Source: Rhynchopus sp. YZ270_cl-10
Taxonomy: Eukaryota > Euglenozoa > Diplonemea > Diplonemida > Diplonemidae
Length of the DNA stretch: 64,000 nucleotides
Assembly (NCBI GenBank): GCA_964035575.1
Contig: OZ037847.1
Span: 434,001-498,000 of the forward strand
Direction: 5' to 3'
The notes beneath the pieces are model-generated. The model searched no databases and was not told the DNA's origin. It worked only from the letters and a program-made list of their open reading frames with translations. Within the stretch, counting starts at the first letter, position 1. The number at the start of each line of letters is the position of its first letter. This document shows positions 43,401 to 52,092 of this stretch, piece by piece. A program made the position numbers and the translations under genes.

Positions 43401-43628
43401 GCCCTCTGTTTCATAAACTTCTTCCTCCGTATCAGATCGGGTGATCTTTTCAATGTAGCTCACCCCGCACGCAGAGCACTCCTGATGAGCGTCCTTCCCA
43501 GGAATGCCCTGTAGCCTATGCATCTGCTGCTGCCCGACGCCGAAGACCCTCTGATGCTTGACCCTGCACTTCCCATTTGGGTTGTAAGGCTCCAGACACC
43601 TTGCACAGCGTTGTGAGTCGTCCAACAT
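40491..43628 (-). CDS. Zinc-finger/LRR/TPR protein, copy 1 of a tandem pair
   Basis: 1045 residues. An N-terminal zinc-binding-like module has C8-x2-C11 and C51-x2-C54. Residues ~100-300 are leucine-rich-repeat-like (LQGLRQLILKDV; LPMLEVFEADDVTF; PNLKYLNLAHID). An acidic Ser/Asp/Glu linker follows. Residues ~385-560 hold TPR units of the co-chaperone type (AKGTQLFQNGDLKGAMEEYKKA; KALFRLGSALLSQKDFENAL) and a second TPR-like segment lies ~580-680. A conserved helical region follows (YIFGWLHLGMLGCFALLEHG). The last ~75 residues resemble an HMG-box half (LKKWAKVSEKDREEYDEHAKKQ). Likely a scaffold or co-chaperone; no enzyme motif. No intron needed. Confidence 0.8.
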   Translation of the reverse strand: MLDDSQRCARCLEPYNPNGKCRVKHQRVFGVGQQQMHRLQGIPGKDAHQECSACGVSYIEKITRSDTEEEVYETEGPEYCYEGPHTLEAPEENDLRKVMRRDPCKLIQVSVTKVITAPMLQGLRQLILKDVAYSLKVAFEFDLPMLEVFEADDVTFTKLFLDKDHTPNLQSLTLRGELKEKDAYSFFPPPPNLKYLNLAHIDSNDVPSIGPMLKACKKLSYVTLYKVYIWKTGVVLSSSALDTLIVNRLDAVTQLKVKRAKRLRVLKIEGCFGLKGVEVTPTQDGSTFTLETDSKSVARMLKRSCADRLANVKITKESSMASIHSIAHQQLEAEEDEEDEYEDEESDDMDTTDGEDSEDGPDPGAPTSTLIDTATQQKAKGTQLFQNGDLKGAMEEYKKAAGLLRHCHTLANGRQHGDDTAMYDVDDVDDVEEGMQLQQAQANMLWVGLNNNIALMCLKRDEAEGNALHSVDCIKHSKNVLAYEPANEKALFRLGSALLSQKDFENALLTLQKIANPDAKVNNKIKEVKKCKKTAKSHEANMASKMMGGLASTNEDSRLTRFNLDYNEDGEVSKKMTGILKKVRKMLEEYRHRDALAECNTAREDVGGEICHELTFIEGLCYEATGELDQARAQYVECGCESKVTAIDNALLLSAPKALKKLEKGDKQSIQEGCILAAHIRNIIAHNTKEKKMPPPPKRAAKRKLDTDEKTQQRGVDIDFDMSEFEMTLEHSALKSSGAAHNPELCAFLFDVRYYIDIAKKRKPNFEEYRDLCTPKYNMEDDEEDEEDDDSNGLQWGAAGVGYIFGWLHLGMLGCFALLEHGVKQENAIKTFISLCSNPTTRDTMGDCLGSYFARTVVATGMLPTKKSVGPKGVLKHPDGLRAMLYEAKEGTYQGTVKNALESFDSEAILEAGMTKQDAKAAVVHRLQLLGVEQDGGFMGFGGDSEPLQPVLLDTLVLGLILRKFPEVLEELKDYSSFAAWMKKTQKTMNAASSKAQLGRCLKKWAKVSEKDREEYDEHAKKQRAAYQEWKKKADAKKNTGPHDE

Positions 43629-44202
43629 TTTTTTGTTTGAACGGGGTGCACAAAAAAAAAGAGCAGCAAAATGAGTTTGATCTGCAAAGTTGTGTTAAAG
43701 GGGGGAGAGGCGGAGGGAAGAAAGCTTGGGAAAGACAACAAAAGCGAACCTCATAACAATTCCATTCGGTGAACCGCACAACAAAAGCCCCTTGGGAGTG
43801 GGGTGGGTCATACGGCTGTCCCTCTACTTCGTACTCAACGTCTTTTTCGTACTTTTCTAATAGGGGTGTACTTTCCCAACACTGGAGGAGGGGGGCGGAG
43901 AAGAGGGGGAGAGAGATTTGACAAAATAGTTGGGTTTCTTTAGTTAGTAAAGCAAAAGATGTGTTGCATTACAGGGCGGGTTAAAGGGAAGGGTGGAAAA
44001 ATCAAACAATGCTTAGAAACTCTTACACCATTACCCCCTATGATAAAAGTAACCACGTCAGTGGTCGGTTTAGGGTTTAGTAGACACCCTGGCGGGCTAC
44101 CAGCTCAAAAGTTTAGTTGCTATCACCTACCCTACCCCTGCCCCCCTCTTTCTTTCGAGTTCCGCAACACTAATCACACTCACCCGCGCTACCCCGTAAG
44201 CC
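43629..44202. repeat. Duplicated intergenic unit between the tandem genes
   Basis: Both halves recur: 43640-43800 matches 47323-47470 (5' flanks), and 43920-44215 matches 40140-40490 (3' flanks). The breakpoint unit of the tandem duplication is therefore about 3.7 kb. A third, truncated 3' flank copy is at about 47590-47690. Confidence 0.85.
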
Positions 44203-47200
44203 TCACTCGTCATGTGGGCTTGTATTCTTTTTTTCATCTGCTTTCCTCTTGATTTCGAGGTCTGCCGCAAGCTGCTTCTTTTTGTGTTCATCATATTCGT
44301 CACGATCCTCTTCGCTCACGTCCGCCCAGTCATCCAGACACTTTCCCAACTCGTCTTCCGAGCTGGCTGCGTTCACGGTGTTCTGCGTCTTCTTCATCCA
44401 AGCTGCGAAAGAAGAGTAGTTCTTTAGCTCTTCTAGAACTTCTGGGAAGTTCTTCAGGATCAAACGAAGCACGAGGACGTCAAAGAGAACGGGGTACACT
44501 GGCGCCGAGTGGCCATATACATTCTCCTGCGGCACACCTAACAGTTGGAGTCGATGTACGACTGCTGCCTTTGCATCTTGCTTCGTCATGCCTGCTTCTA
44601 ATGTTGCTTCCGAATCGATCCTCGCTAAAGCCCTCTCAATGAGTCCTCGGTTTTCCCCTACCCTTGCCTCGTACAGCATGGAACGGAGGCCATCCGGGTG
44701 TTTCACTACTCCATTGGGGCCAACGGGTTTTGCAGTGCTGCAACCGGGCATCTGGCCTGAAGTGAGAATGCTTCTTGCAAAAAAAGACCCCAAACAGTCG
44801 CTCATAGTTTCGCGGGTGATCGGGTTGGAGCAAAAGGAGAGGAACGTTTTGACAGACCTCTCCTGCATGGTACCGTACTCCAACAGGGCGAGGCAGCCCA
44901 GCATCCCGAAGTGAAGCCAGCCAAATATGTAGCCGACTCCGCATTGGCCAAATCGCATGCCACATGGGTCGTCTTCTTCGTCTTCTTTGTCGCTGTCTTC
45001 GTCATACTTCGGTTTGCAGAGGTCTGGATATTTTTTGAACATATCGAATCCTTTCCCCCTGTGTTTCGCGAGGTCAGTGTAGTAGCGGACGTCAAACAAA
45101 AAGGCACGTAGCTCCGGGTTGTGAGCAGCTTCTGCGCACCCAACGGAAGCGCGATCCTGGATCATCTCAAACTCCATCATGTCGAATTTGATGTCCACCC
45201 CACGTCGTGGGGATTTCTCTTCATCGGTACCAAGCTTCTTTGAACGCTTTGGCCGCGGTGGCATTTTCTTTTCTTTCGTTTTGTGTGCAATGATGTTGCG
45301 GATGTGAGCGACCAGTATGCAGCCATCTTTGACGCGCCCTCCCTCCTCCAGCTTCTTGAGGGCCTTGGGGGCGCTTAGAAGGAGCGCGTTGTCGATTGCG
45401 GTCACCTTGCTTTCGCATCCACATTCTACGTATTGCGCTCTGGCTTGGTCTAATTCCCCGGTTGCTTCGTAGCACAGCCCCTCGATGAAAGTAAGCTCGT
45501 GGCAGATCTCGCCATCAACGTCCTGCCTGGCGGTGTTGCATTCCGCAAGTGCATCTCTGTGACGGTACTCCTCGAGCATTTTCCGCACCTTCTTCAAGAT
45601 TCCTGTCATCTTCTTGCTCACCTCCCCGTCCTCGTTGTAATCCAGATTAAACCTCGTGACCCGGCTGTCCTCATTCGTGCTCGCCAGTCCTCCCATCATT
45701 TTCGATGCCATGCTCGCTTCACGGGACTTCGCGTTTTTAATAATTTTTTTCACCTCCTTGATTTTGTTGTTCACTTTTGCATCTGGGTTTGCGATCTTTT
45801 GAAGTGTGAGCAGAGCGTTCTCGAAGTCTTTTTGGGAGAGAAGTGCGGAGCCAAGCCTGAATAGAGCCTTTTCGTTTGCGGGCTCATAAGCGAGGACGTT
45901 CTTCGAATGCTTTATGCAGTCGACACTGTGCAAGGCGTTCCCCTCCGCCTCGTCTCTCTTCAAACACATCAACGCGATGTTGTTGTTCAGACCCACCCAC
46001 AGCATGTTTGCCTGCGCTTGCTGCATCCCTTCGTCAGCATCGTCCACATCGTCATCTTCGGGCTGCCTTCCGTTTACGAGGGTGTGACAGTGGCGAAGGA
46101 GTCCAGCAGCTTTCTTGTACTCCTCCATTGCCCCTTTGAGGTCGCCGTTTTGGAACAGCTGTGTCCCTTTTGCTTTCTGTTGTGTAGCTGTGTCGATGAG
46201 GGTGCTGGTGGGGGCACCAGGGTCGGGACCATCTTCAGAATCTTCGTCGCTTGTGATGTCGTCACTCTCGTCTTCGTCTTCGTCGTCTTCGTCTTCGTTT
46301 CCGTCTGACGTTTCAAAGTCATGTTTTATATCCGAGTACATGGAGGTCACAGGAGATTCCGTGATTTTCACATTAGCCAGCCTGTCAGCACAACTACTTT
46401 TCACCATTCTCGCCACCCTGTCGCTGTCGGTTTCCAGTGTGAATGTACTGCCGTCTTGCGTCGGTGTGATTTCAACTCTCTTCAAATTGAAGAAGCATCC
46501 CTCGATCTTCAACACCCTCAGTTTCCTTGCACGCTTCACCTTCAGCTGTGTAACGGCATCCAATCTGTTCACGATCAAAGTGTCCAAGGCAGAGCTGGAC
46601 AAGGTGATGCCCTTCTTCCCGTTGACCCAGACTTTGTAGAGTGCGACGTACGATAGCTTTTTGCACGCCTTCAGCATGGGGCCAATGGAGGGCACTTCTT
46701 CAGAATCGATGTGTGCAAGGTTGAGGTACTTCAAATTGGGTGGCGGCGGGAAGAACGAGTAGGTGGCGTTTTCCTCTTTCAACATCGCCCTCAGCGTCAA
46801 CGACTGTAAGTTCGGAGTGTGGTCTTTGTCGAGAAACAGCTTCGTGAACGTCACGTCGTCCGCCTCGAACACCTCAAGCATCGGGAGGTCAAATTCAAAC
46901 GCGACCTTAAGACAACAGGGCACATCGTTCAGAATCAACTGCCGTAACCCCTGAAGCATGGGGGCGGTGACAACCTTTACGGCCGCGACGTGGATGAGTT
47001 TGCAGGGATCCCTCCGCATGACCTTTCTCAGGTCATTTTCCTCAGGGGCTTCAAGCGTGTGTGGCCCTTCGTAGCAATACTCGGGGCCCTCTGTTTCATA
47101 CACTACGTCGTGGGTATCAGATGGGGAGATCTTTTCAGTGTAGCTCTCCCCGCACGCAGAGCACTCCTGATAAGCTTCCTTCCCAACAATACCCTGAAAA

Positions 47201-47313
47201 TTTTGAACAACTTGTTGCCCAATGCCGAAGACCCTCTGATGCTTGACCTTGCACCTCCCATTTGGGTTGTAAGGCTCCAGACACCTTGCACAGCGTTGTG
47301 AGGCGTCCACCAT
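44203..47313 (-). CDS. Zinc-finger/LRR/TPR protein, copy 2 of a tandem pair
   Basis: 1036 residues, co-linear with the upstream copy: same CxxC pair, LRR block, acidic linker, TPRs and C-terminal HMG-like end (LDDWADVSEEDRDEYDEHKKKQ). Some blocks are almost identical (around the TPRs and SVDCIKHSKNVLAYEPANEK). The acidic linker, the region near residues 760-830 and the last 60 residues have diverged and contain small in-frame length changes. Both copies remain open, so both are probably expressed. No intron needed. Confidence 0.8.
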   Translation of the reverse strand: MVDASQRCARCLEPYNPNGRCKVKHQRVFGIGQQVVQNFQGIVGKEAYQECSACGESYTEKISPSDTHDVVYETEGPEYCYEGPHTLEAPEENDLRKVMRRDPCKLIHVAAVKVVTAPMLQGLRQLILNDVPCCLKVAFEFDLPMLEVFEADDVTFTKLFLDKDHTPNLQSLTLRAMLKEENATYSFFPPPPNLKYLNLAHIDSEEVPSIGPMLKACKKLSYVALYKVWVNGKKGITLSSSALDTLIVNRLDAVTQLKVKRARKLRVLKIEGCFFNLKRVEITPTQDGSTFTLETDSDRVARMVKSSCADRLANVKITESPVTSMYSDIKHDFETSDGNEDEDDEDEDESDDITSDEDSEDGPDPGAPTSTLIDTATQQKAKGTQLFQNGDLKGAMEEYKKAAGLLRHCHTLVNGRQPEDDDVDDADEGMQQAQANMLWVGLNNNIALMCLKRDEAEGNALHSVDCIKHSKNVLAYEPANEKALFRLGSALLSQKDFENALLTLQKIANPDAKVNNKIKEVKKIIKNAKSREASMASKMMGGLASTNEDSRVTRFNLDYNEDGEVSKKMTGILKKVRKMLEEYRHRDALAECNTARQDVDGEICHELTFIEGLCYEATGELDQARAQYVECGCESKVTAIDNALLLSAPKALKKLEEGGRVKDGCILVAHIRNIIAHKTKEKKMPPRPKRSKKLGTDEEKSPRRGVDIKFDMMEFEMIQDRASVGCAEAAHNPELRAFLFDVRYYTDLAKHRGKGFDMFKKYPDLCKPKYDEDSDKEDEEDDPCGMRFGQCGVGYIFGWLHFGMLGCLALLEYGTMQERSVKTFLSFCSNPITRETMSDCLGSFFARSILTSGQMPGCSTAKPVGPNGVVKHPDGLRSMLYEARVGENRGLIERALARIDSEATLEAGMTKQDAKAAVVHRLQLLGVPQENVYGHSAPVYPVLFDVLVLRLILKNFPEVLEELKNYSSFAAWMKKTQNTVNAASSEDELGKCLDDWADVSEEDRDEYDEHKKKQLAADLEIKRKADEKKNTSPHDE

Positions 47314-48114
47314 TTTTTTGTCTCAAAAGAAAAGAGCAGCAAAATGAGTTTTGATCTGCAAAGTTGTGTTAAAGGGGGGAGAGGCGGAGGGGAGAAAGCT
47401 TGGAAAAGACAAAAAAGCGAACCTAATCACAATTCCATTCGGTGAACCGCACAACAAAAGCCCCTTGGGAGTGGGGTGAGTCGTGCGGCTGCCTCCCCTG
47501 TACTTCATACGCAACGCCTTTTTCGTCTTTTTCTAATAGGGGTGTACTTTCCCAACACTGGAGGAGGAGGAGGGGCGGAGAAGAGGGAGAGATTTGACAA
47601 AATAGTTGGGTTTCTTTAGTTAGTAAAGCAAAAGATGTGTTGCAATCCAGGCGGGTTAGGGAAGAGAAAGGTGGAAAAAAGCAATGCTAAAAAACATGCA
47701 TGGCTCTGCACACACATCATAAAAGAAAACAACGAAACCTTCAACGTAAGACCTGCGAGCTGGATGTATCTCACTGTGCACACTGCATTGGCCTTGTGGT
47801 TGACATCAAGATGTGCAAAAAGTTGCACTGAACAAATACTGACGTGCATGACGGTTGCAAAGGGTACGAACTAAAGCAGGACCAAAACCGTATACACTGG
47901 TAGATAACATTCACTACAATAGGGAAGTTGCCGGTGTACGCCACTGGGACGCAAAGACCGAAGCATAAACCAATAAGTTTCACAATGTGAAAGGGAAAAA
48001 ATCAATCGTTTCCGCGCAAATCGAACCTTTCAGAAGATTGGTTTCTAACATTAACCCTTTCTGTCTTAAGAATTAGTATTCAAAGGGTCCCCTTTGGTGG
48101 GTGAACGAAAAGGC
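47314..48114. other. Spacer with truncated third duplication copy
   Basis: Contains the duplicated 5' flank (to about 47580) and a short third copy of the 3' flank (about 47590-47690). After that the sequence is unrelated. No gene seen. Confidence 0.65.
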
Positions 48115-49539
48115 TCACATGTGTTTTACACTGCGCAGGTACGCACGCTCCTTTGTCTTCCTCCTGCTCGCACGCCTTTGCAGATAGACAGCTACATTCG
48201 GTAGTTTCCTTGTCTTCCGCGTGCGTACAGATGAGATGTATTCCCTCACGGGAGCATCGCCAATACTTGGTGGAAAGATTTCGTAGTCGCCGTCCGGATA
48301 CGACCACGAATCATAGTACGCAATACGACATGGAACAACCTCCGGGTACGCAACAAGACCGCACCTCCACAGCGCAGCGTAGCGGTGGTGTGGGCGCTTT
48401 CGAAGCACCCATTCAACAACCAGCTGGGTGCATTTCAATGCCTCGTGCACTGAGTGAACAGGAGCACGCCCGCAAAGACAGGGGTTCTGAAGGTTGGCCA
48501 CAGCACTGCTAACAACACTGAGACGTCCGTCGTCCTGCTCCAGTGCACGCACAAGGTGTTCCTCCTCGTCACCAACACACCCACACCACTTCCATGCGTA
48601 AGAGTGGAAAGCACGCAGACGTTGCAGGAACGCTTTCGACTGAAGCGCGAGGTGGAATACGTTCCCCTCATCACAACACGGCGCAGCCAGGTCGTAGCAA
48701 GTTAGCAGACCCTCCTCCAGCAAGCACTCCATCACTTCGATGCGCCCCATGCGTGCAGCCCCCTCAAGCAGGCTGCTTGGAGTGTCGAACGGTGGGCAGA
48801 GAAACGATGGATTGGGCGTGATGTTGTGTTCGAGGCACACTAGCACAGCTTGTGCATGGACCAAGGTGCTGGCGTGGGCGCGGGGACGCACAGCAATATC
48901 GTCACAAGAATTGCCAGTAAAGTGAACGTCTACCGCACACTCCACACCCTGGCTCATACACAGCACTGCTCTGTACTCGTCCCAGTCAAAGGAGAGCCCA
49001 TTGTGCCCGTTCACAGAAAGTGCAGCAATTATTTCGAGGTCATCAATAAACCCGTGCTTTCCGGCCTCCTGGATAAATTCAATTACTTCAGACAGGTGAA
49101 ACTCATAGCGCTGTAGGATTTCCAAAACAAAGGTTTCATGGCGGGCAATAAGCTGTTTGATGACGTCCACGACGGGGCAGCTCACGCATGTCAAGATCGT
49201 CATCAATGCCCTGTTGTCCGCCGAGAGGGCAGAGCTCCAAAAAAATTCGGTGCAAGCCAGCTCGCGGCCTCCACTCATCTCGGATAGGACTTCTTGTGCC
49301 ACATCTGAAGGGGGTGCTCGGTAGAAAACATCGACTGCGTCGCCATCTGACAGCCCAGTGTCACACAATGCTTCGTCGTCTTCAAGTTCGCGGCCGCAGA
49401 ACAGCAGACCCACCAAGGCGGGCGACATCATGTTCACAGCAGCCAACGCAGCGTTCCGTAGGATGTGCACAGTGGCCGCACTGTCCACCTCGGCGGTGTG
49501 TACCTGCCCATCGGGAAGTGCTATCACGATGTCAATCAT
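48115..49539 (-). CDS. Ubiquitin-like-domain protein with helical repeats
   Basis: 474 residues. Residues 1-72 have ubiquitin-fold character: MIDIVIALPDGQVHTAEVD, then LLFCGRELEDDEAL (equivalent of the LIFAGKxLED loop) and LSDGDAVDVFY. The middle has helical repeats with ankyrin-like traits (SLLEGAARMGRIEVMECLLEEGLL). The C-terminus is basic (RTRKTRKLPNVAVYLQRRASRRKTK). It shares the plan (N-terminal ubiquitin-like domain, then repeats) with the gene at 53559-54998. A ubiquitin-pathway adaptor role is inference only. Confidence 0.65.
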   Translation of the reverse strand: MIDIVIALPDGQVHTAEVDSAATVHILRNAALAAVNMMSPALVGLLFCGRELEDDEALCDTGLSDGDAVDVFYRAPPSDVAQEVLSEMSGGRELACTEFFWSSALSADNRALMTILTCVSCPVVDVIKQLIARHETFVLEILQRYEFHLSEVIEFIQEAGKHGFIDDLEIIAALSVNGHNGLSFDWDEYRAVLCMSQGVECAVDVHFTGNSCDDIAVRPRAHASTLVHAQAVLVCLEHNITPNPSFLCPPFDTPSSLLEGAARMGRIEVMECLLEEGLLTCYDLAAPCCDEGNVFHLALQSKAFLQRLRAFHSYAWKWCGCVGDEEEHLVRALEQDDGRLSVVSSAVANLQNPCLCGRAPVHSVHEALKCTQLVVEWVLRKRPHHRYAALWRCGLVAYPEVVPCRIAYYDSWSYPDGDYEIFPPSIGDAPVREYISSVRTRKTRKLPNVAVYLQRRASRRKTKERAYLRSVKHM

Positions 49540-50066
49540 AGTAAAATGGTAAAATCACTGACGGGTGTGGTGTGGATGTGATGTGGTTTAGTGGACAGAG
49601 GAAGGGCGCAAGGGGTAAGTTGTTGAAGGAAATGGGGGAGGGAGGGGTCTTGCGCCATTTAAACAAAACTATGGCGGATGTGCCTGTGCATATTTAACAA
49701 AGAACTCCAAATAAAAGACTCGTTGTCGCGCTCCCTCGAAAGAGGAAAAAGAAGAGCAACAAAACTAAAAAAGAAAACAAAAACGAGAAACTGGTGCTTC
49801 CCATTGGAGGAAAGCCCTACGCACAGAGAAGAAAAATGAAACCACAGATCGGGCACCCGCCTCTCACCCGAAGGCGAGGGGTAACAAATTATAACTCCAC
49901 TTTTTTTTCAACGGCTTTTTTGGTGCAACTTCACTTATGTTTTCTTGGTGTAAATGGCAAGCGAATCAAGACTAACTCAAAGTACTCAATTAAAAAAAAA
50001 ACGGAACGGTGTTTCAACCATGCACATCTTGTAGCTATCGGCACAATCATTTTTTTTTTTTTTTGT
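49540..50066. other. Spacer, no gene seen
   Basis: Contains a hairpin-like CCCGCCTCTCACCCGAAGGCGAGGGG-type stretch near 49857-49882, vaguely like the class A motif. Otherwise AT-rich. Confidence 0.45.
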
Positions 50067-51098
50067 CTAGGGCTTCCTTCCTGCTGCGAGTGGCTGTCCC
50101 GTGGCGCGTTTGGTAGCAGCCGTCTTGGCGGAGGGTGCCTTCTTTGCTGACGACGTAGCCTTCTTAGTTCCTGCGGTGGCGCCCTTTTGCGGTGTCGAGA
50201 GAGGCTTGGTCTGGGGAGACTTCACCTTCTTCGGCAGCGGCTGTTCTTCTTCCTCCCCTGTAGCTGCGTCAATACAAGAACCCGGCTTTGGGGGGATCGG
50301 GCGCGGCCCGGATGGGGGACGGTACGACTTAAAGGCCTCCCTCGCGTGCACAATATCACTCACATGCGCGGAGTCAGATGGGTTGAAGTTCGTCCCTTCT
50401 GGGTCTTGGTACCTGAAAAAAAAAAATGGGTAATCAAAACTCAAAAAATGGAGGAAAAAAGCGTCTCGGACGGAAAGAAAAGGTTAAGACGAATCTTAGC
50501 TTCGGTATGTTGGAGTTATTGCAAAGAAGAATCTAAGCGATTCTTACGCGCCGCATTACCGACATTGCAACGACCCGCTTCTTTAATCAAGCCAGGAAGT
50601 CAGACATTCTGAAGCGTATTGATGAGAGGTGGATCTATACGAAACGCGACATCCACATCGTGGGGTACATGCTCACCCCAAAATACCGCGTTGAGGCGAG
50701 TGACTTTGAGGGAGCAGCGACTGTTTTTCGGCGTGTCCTGAAAAAAAGGTTCACCCAGGAGTCAGATCAACTTGAATGTTTGAGCGAGTATCAGGATTGG
50801 GTGGAGGCCTCTTTCGAGGGACTGTCACTCGCCGGCGCCCACAGCTCGGATCCAGAATGGACCCCAAAAAAATGGTGGAAATCGTTTGGGGAAAGTTGGC
50901 CTATGGGTACGTAGGGTTAAAAAAAAAACAAATGTCTGTGGTTGGGTTGTGCGCTTTGGTGTATACCGTTGTGAGGGCTCTGGTTGGTGCGGCTGCTCGC
51001 GGATCATGCGGTCCGCTTGGTCCTCCATGTCTTCGTCTGAGTCGAACAGAGTCGTGGGCTGGCCAGGCTTCTTCTTCTTCTTGGCGATGCGAGTGCCG
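50067..51098 (-). CDS. Basic low-complexity protein, at least two exons (5' end unresolved)
   Basis: Exon 50967-51098 encodes a Lys-rich then acidic segment (IAKKKKKPGQPTTLFDSDEDMEDQ). Exon 50067-50412 continues YQDPEGTNFNPSDSAHV and ends in a Lys/Ala/Thr-rich tail like linker histones (KKATSSAKKAPSAKTAATKR). The join CAACG|GTACC is in phase; donor GTATAC, acceptor a T-run then CAG. A further 5' exon is needed because no in-frame ATG is visible after the acceptor at 51099. The 554-nt intron holds a plus-strand hAT relic. Nuclear location is likely from composition; function unknown. Confidence 0.55.
50545..50915 (+). pseudogene. hAT transposase relic inside an intron
   Basis: The plus-strand frame reads DIATTRFFNQARKSDILKRI, then IHIVGYMLTPKYRVEA and DPEWTPKKWWKSFGESWPMG. 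This is the typical hAT order of a 'H..GY.L.P.Y' segment followed by 'P..WW..+G...P'. It is unlike the intact hAT at 25.7 kb. Only the late part of the transposase remains, and no terminal repeats were found around it. Confidence 0.6.
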
Positions 51099-51228
51099 CT
51101 GTGTGTGGATTTGGTGCATATATTTTAGAAATCTTGTGGAGTGTAGCTGATATTCAGACAGTCTTCACTGTCCAGAAAACTCAATAAAAAGTCTCTGATC
51201 TGACAGTTTGCAACTATCAGCATTGTCT

Positions 51229-52092
51229 TCAGAAGAATGTGGTGTGATGGGGTAAACCATACTGTGGGTAGTGCCGTGCCTTGCGGCCTGCCTGCTCCTC
51301 GCTGATGCCTAACTCGCCCAGCTCTTGTTGGAACTGTGCTTCTCTCCAGTTCTTCTTTTTCTCCTTTTTGGCGGGAGCAGGGGCTGTCAGGGTTTTGTGG
51401 AGCTCCATGAGCTCGGCAGTGCCACTCGCTTTGAGGAGTTTGACGATGTTTTTGTTGCGGCGTTCGCTGGCTATGTAGAGGCAGTCTTTGCCTTCAGAGG
51501 CGAGGTTTTTGTTTGCTTTGTTCATGAGGAGGTCGTAGGCGAGCTGCTCGCGGTCGAACTTGCATGCGATGTAGAGTGGCGTCTCGTTGTCGTCGTTCCT
51601 GCAGTTCACACTCGCGTTGTTTGCAAGCAGCAGCTGCACCATCTCCTGCAGGTTGTTCTTCACAGCCGCATGCAAAGGGTAGTCGCCGTACACGCCGCCC
51701 TTCTCGTCCACCTTCGCCCCCGCCGCAATCAACGTCCGCACCACCTCAATGTGGTTGTTGAACGCTGCGATGAACAGCGCAGTCTCGTTGTCTGCGTTCT
51801 TCATCGCCACCGTCGCGTTGCGTGTCAGCAAATACTCAATGAGGCGAGGACAGTCGTTCTTCAACGCTGCGTTGTACAGAGGCGGGCTACCGTATTGGTC
51901 AAGCAGGTCGAAGTTCTGTGGTGTCGTGGTGTGGTGGTGGTGTGATGAAGAAAAAGAAAAGACAGTGGGTTGCAATACCTTAACGTGGCATTCCTTCACC
52001 ACTGCATCCACAAAGGAGCTGTGCCCGAGCTGGCACGCATAGTTGAGCCTGCCTGCTACGTCCGTCGGGTCGTTGGGCTCGCATAGGCTCAT
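51229..52092 (-). CDS. Ankyrin-repeat protein with a 63-nt in-frame intron
   Basis: Exon 1 51979-52092, intron 51916-51978 (GTATTG...CACCACAG), exon 2 51229-51915; 266 residues spliced. At least five ankyrin units are visible: GSPPLYNAALKNDCPRLIEYLL, NETALFIAAFNNHIEVVRTLIAAGA, GDYPLHAAVKNNLQEMVQLLLANNA, NETPLYIACKFDREQLAYDLLM, KDCLYIASERRNKNIVKLLK. The C-terminus is basic/helical (KKEKKKNWREAQFQQELGEL). The intron has no stop and a length divisible by three, so retention would insert a His/Ser-rich 21-residue loop between repeats. A protein-binding adaptor. Confidence 0.8.
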   Translation of the reverse strand: MSLCEPNDPTDVAGRLNYACQLGHSSFVDAVVKECHVKVLQPTVFSFSSSHHHHTTTPQNFDLLDQYGSPPLYNAALKNDCPRLIEYLLTRNATVAMKNADNETALFIAAFNNHIEVVRTLIAAGAKVDEKGGVYGDYPLHAAVKNNLQEMVQLLLANNASVNCRNDDNETPLYIACKFDREQLAYDLLMNKANKNLASEGKDCLYIASERRNKNIVKLLKASGTAELMELHKTLTAPAPAKKEKKKNWREAQFQQELGELGISEEQAGRKARHYPQYGLPHHTTFF

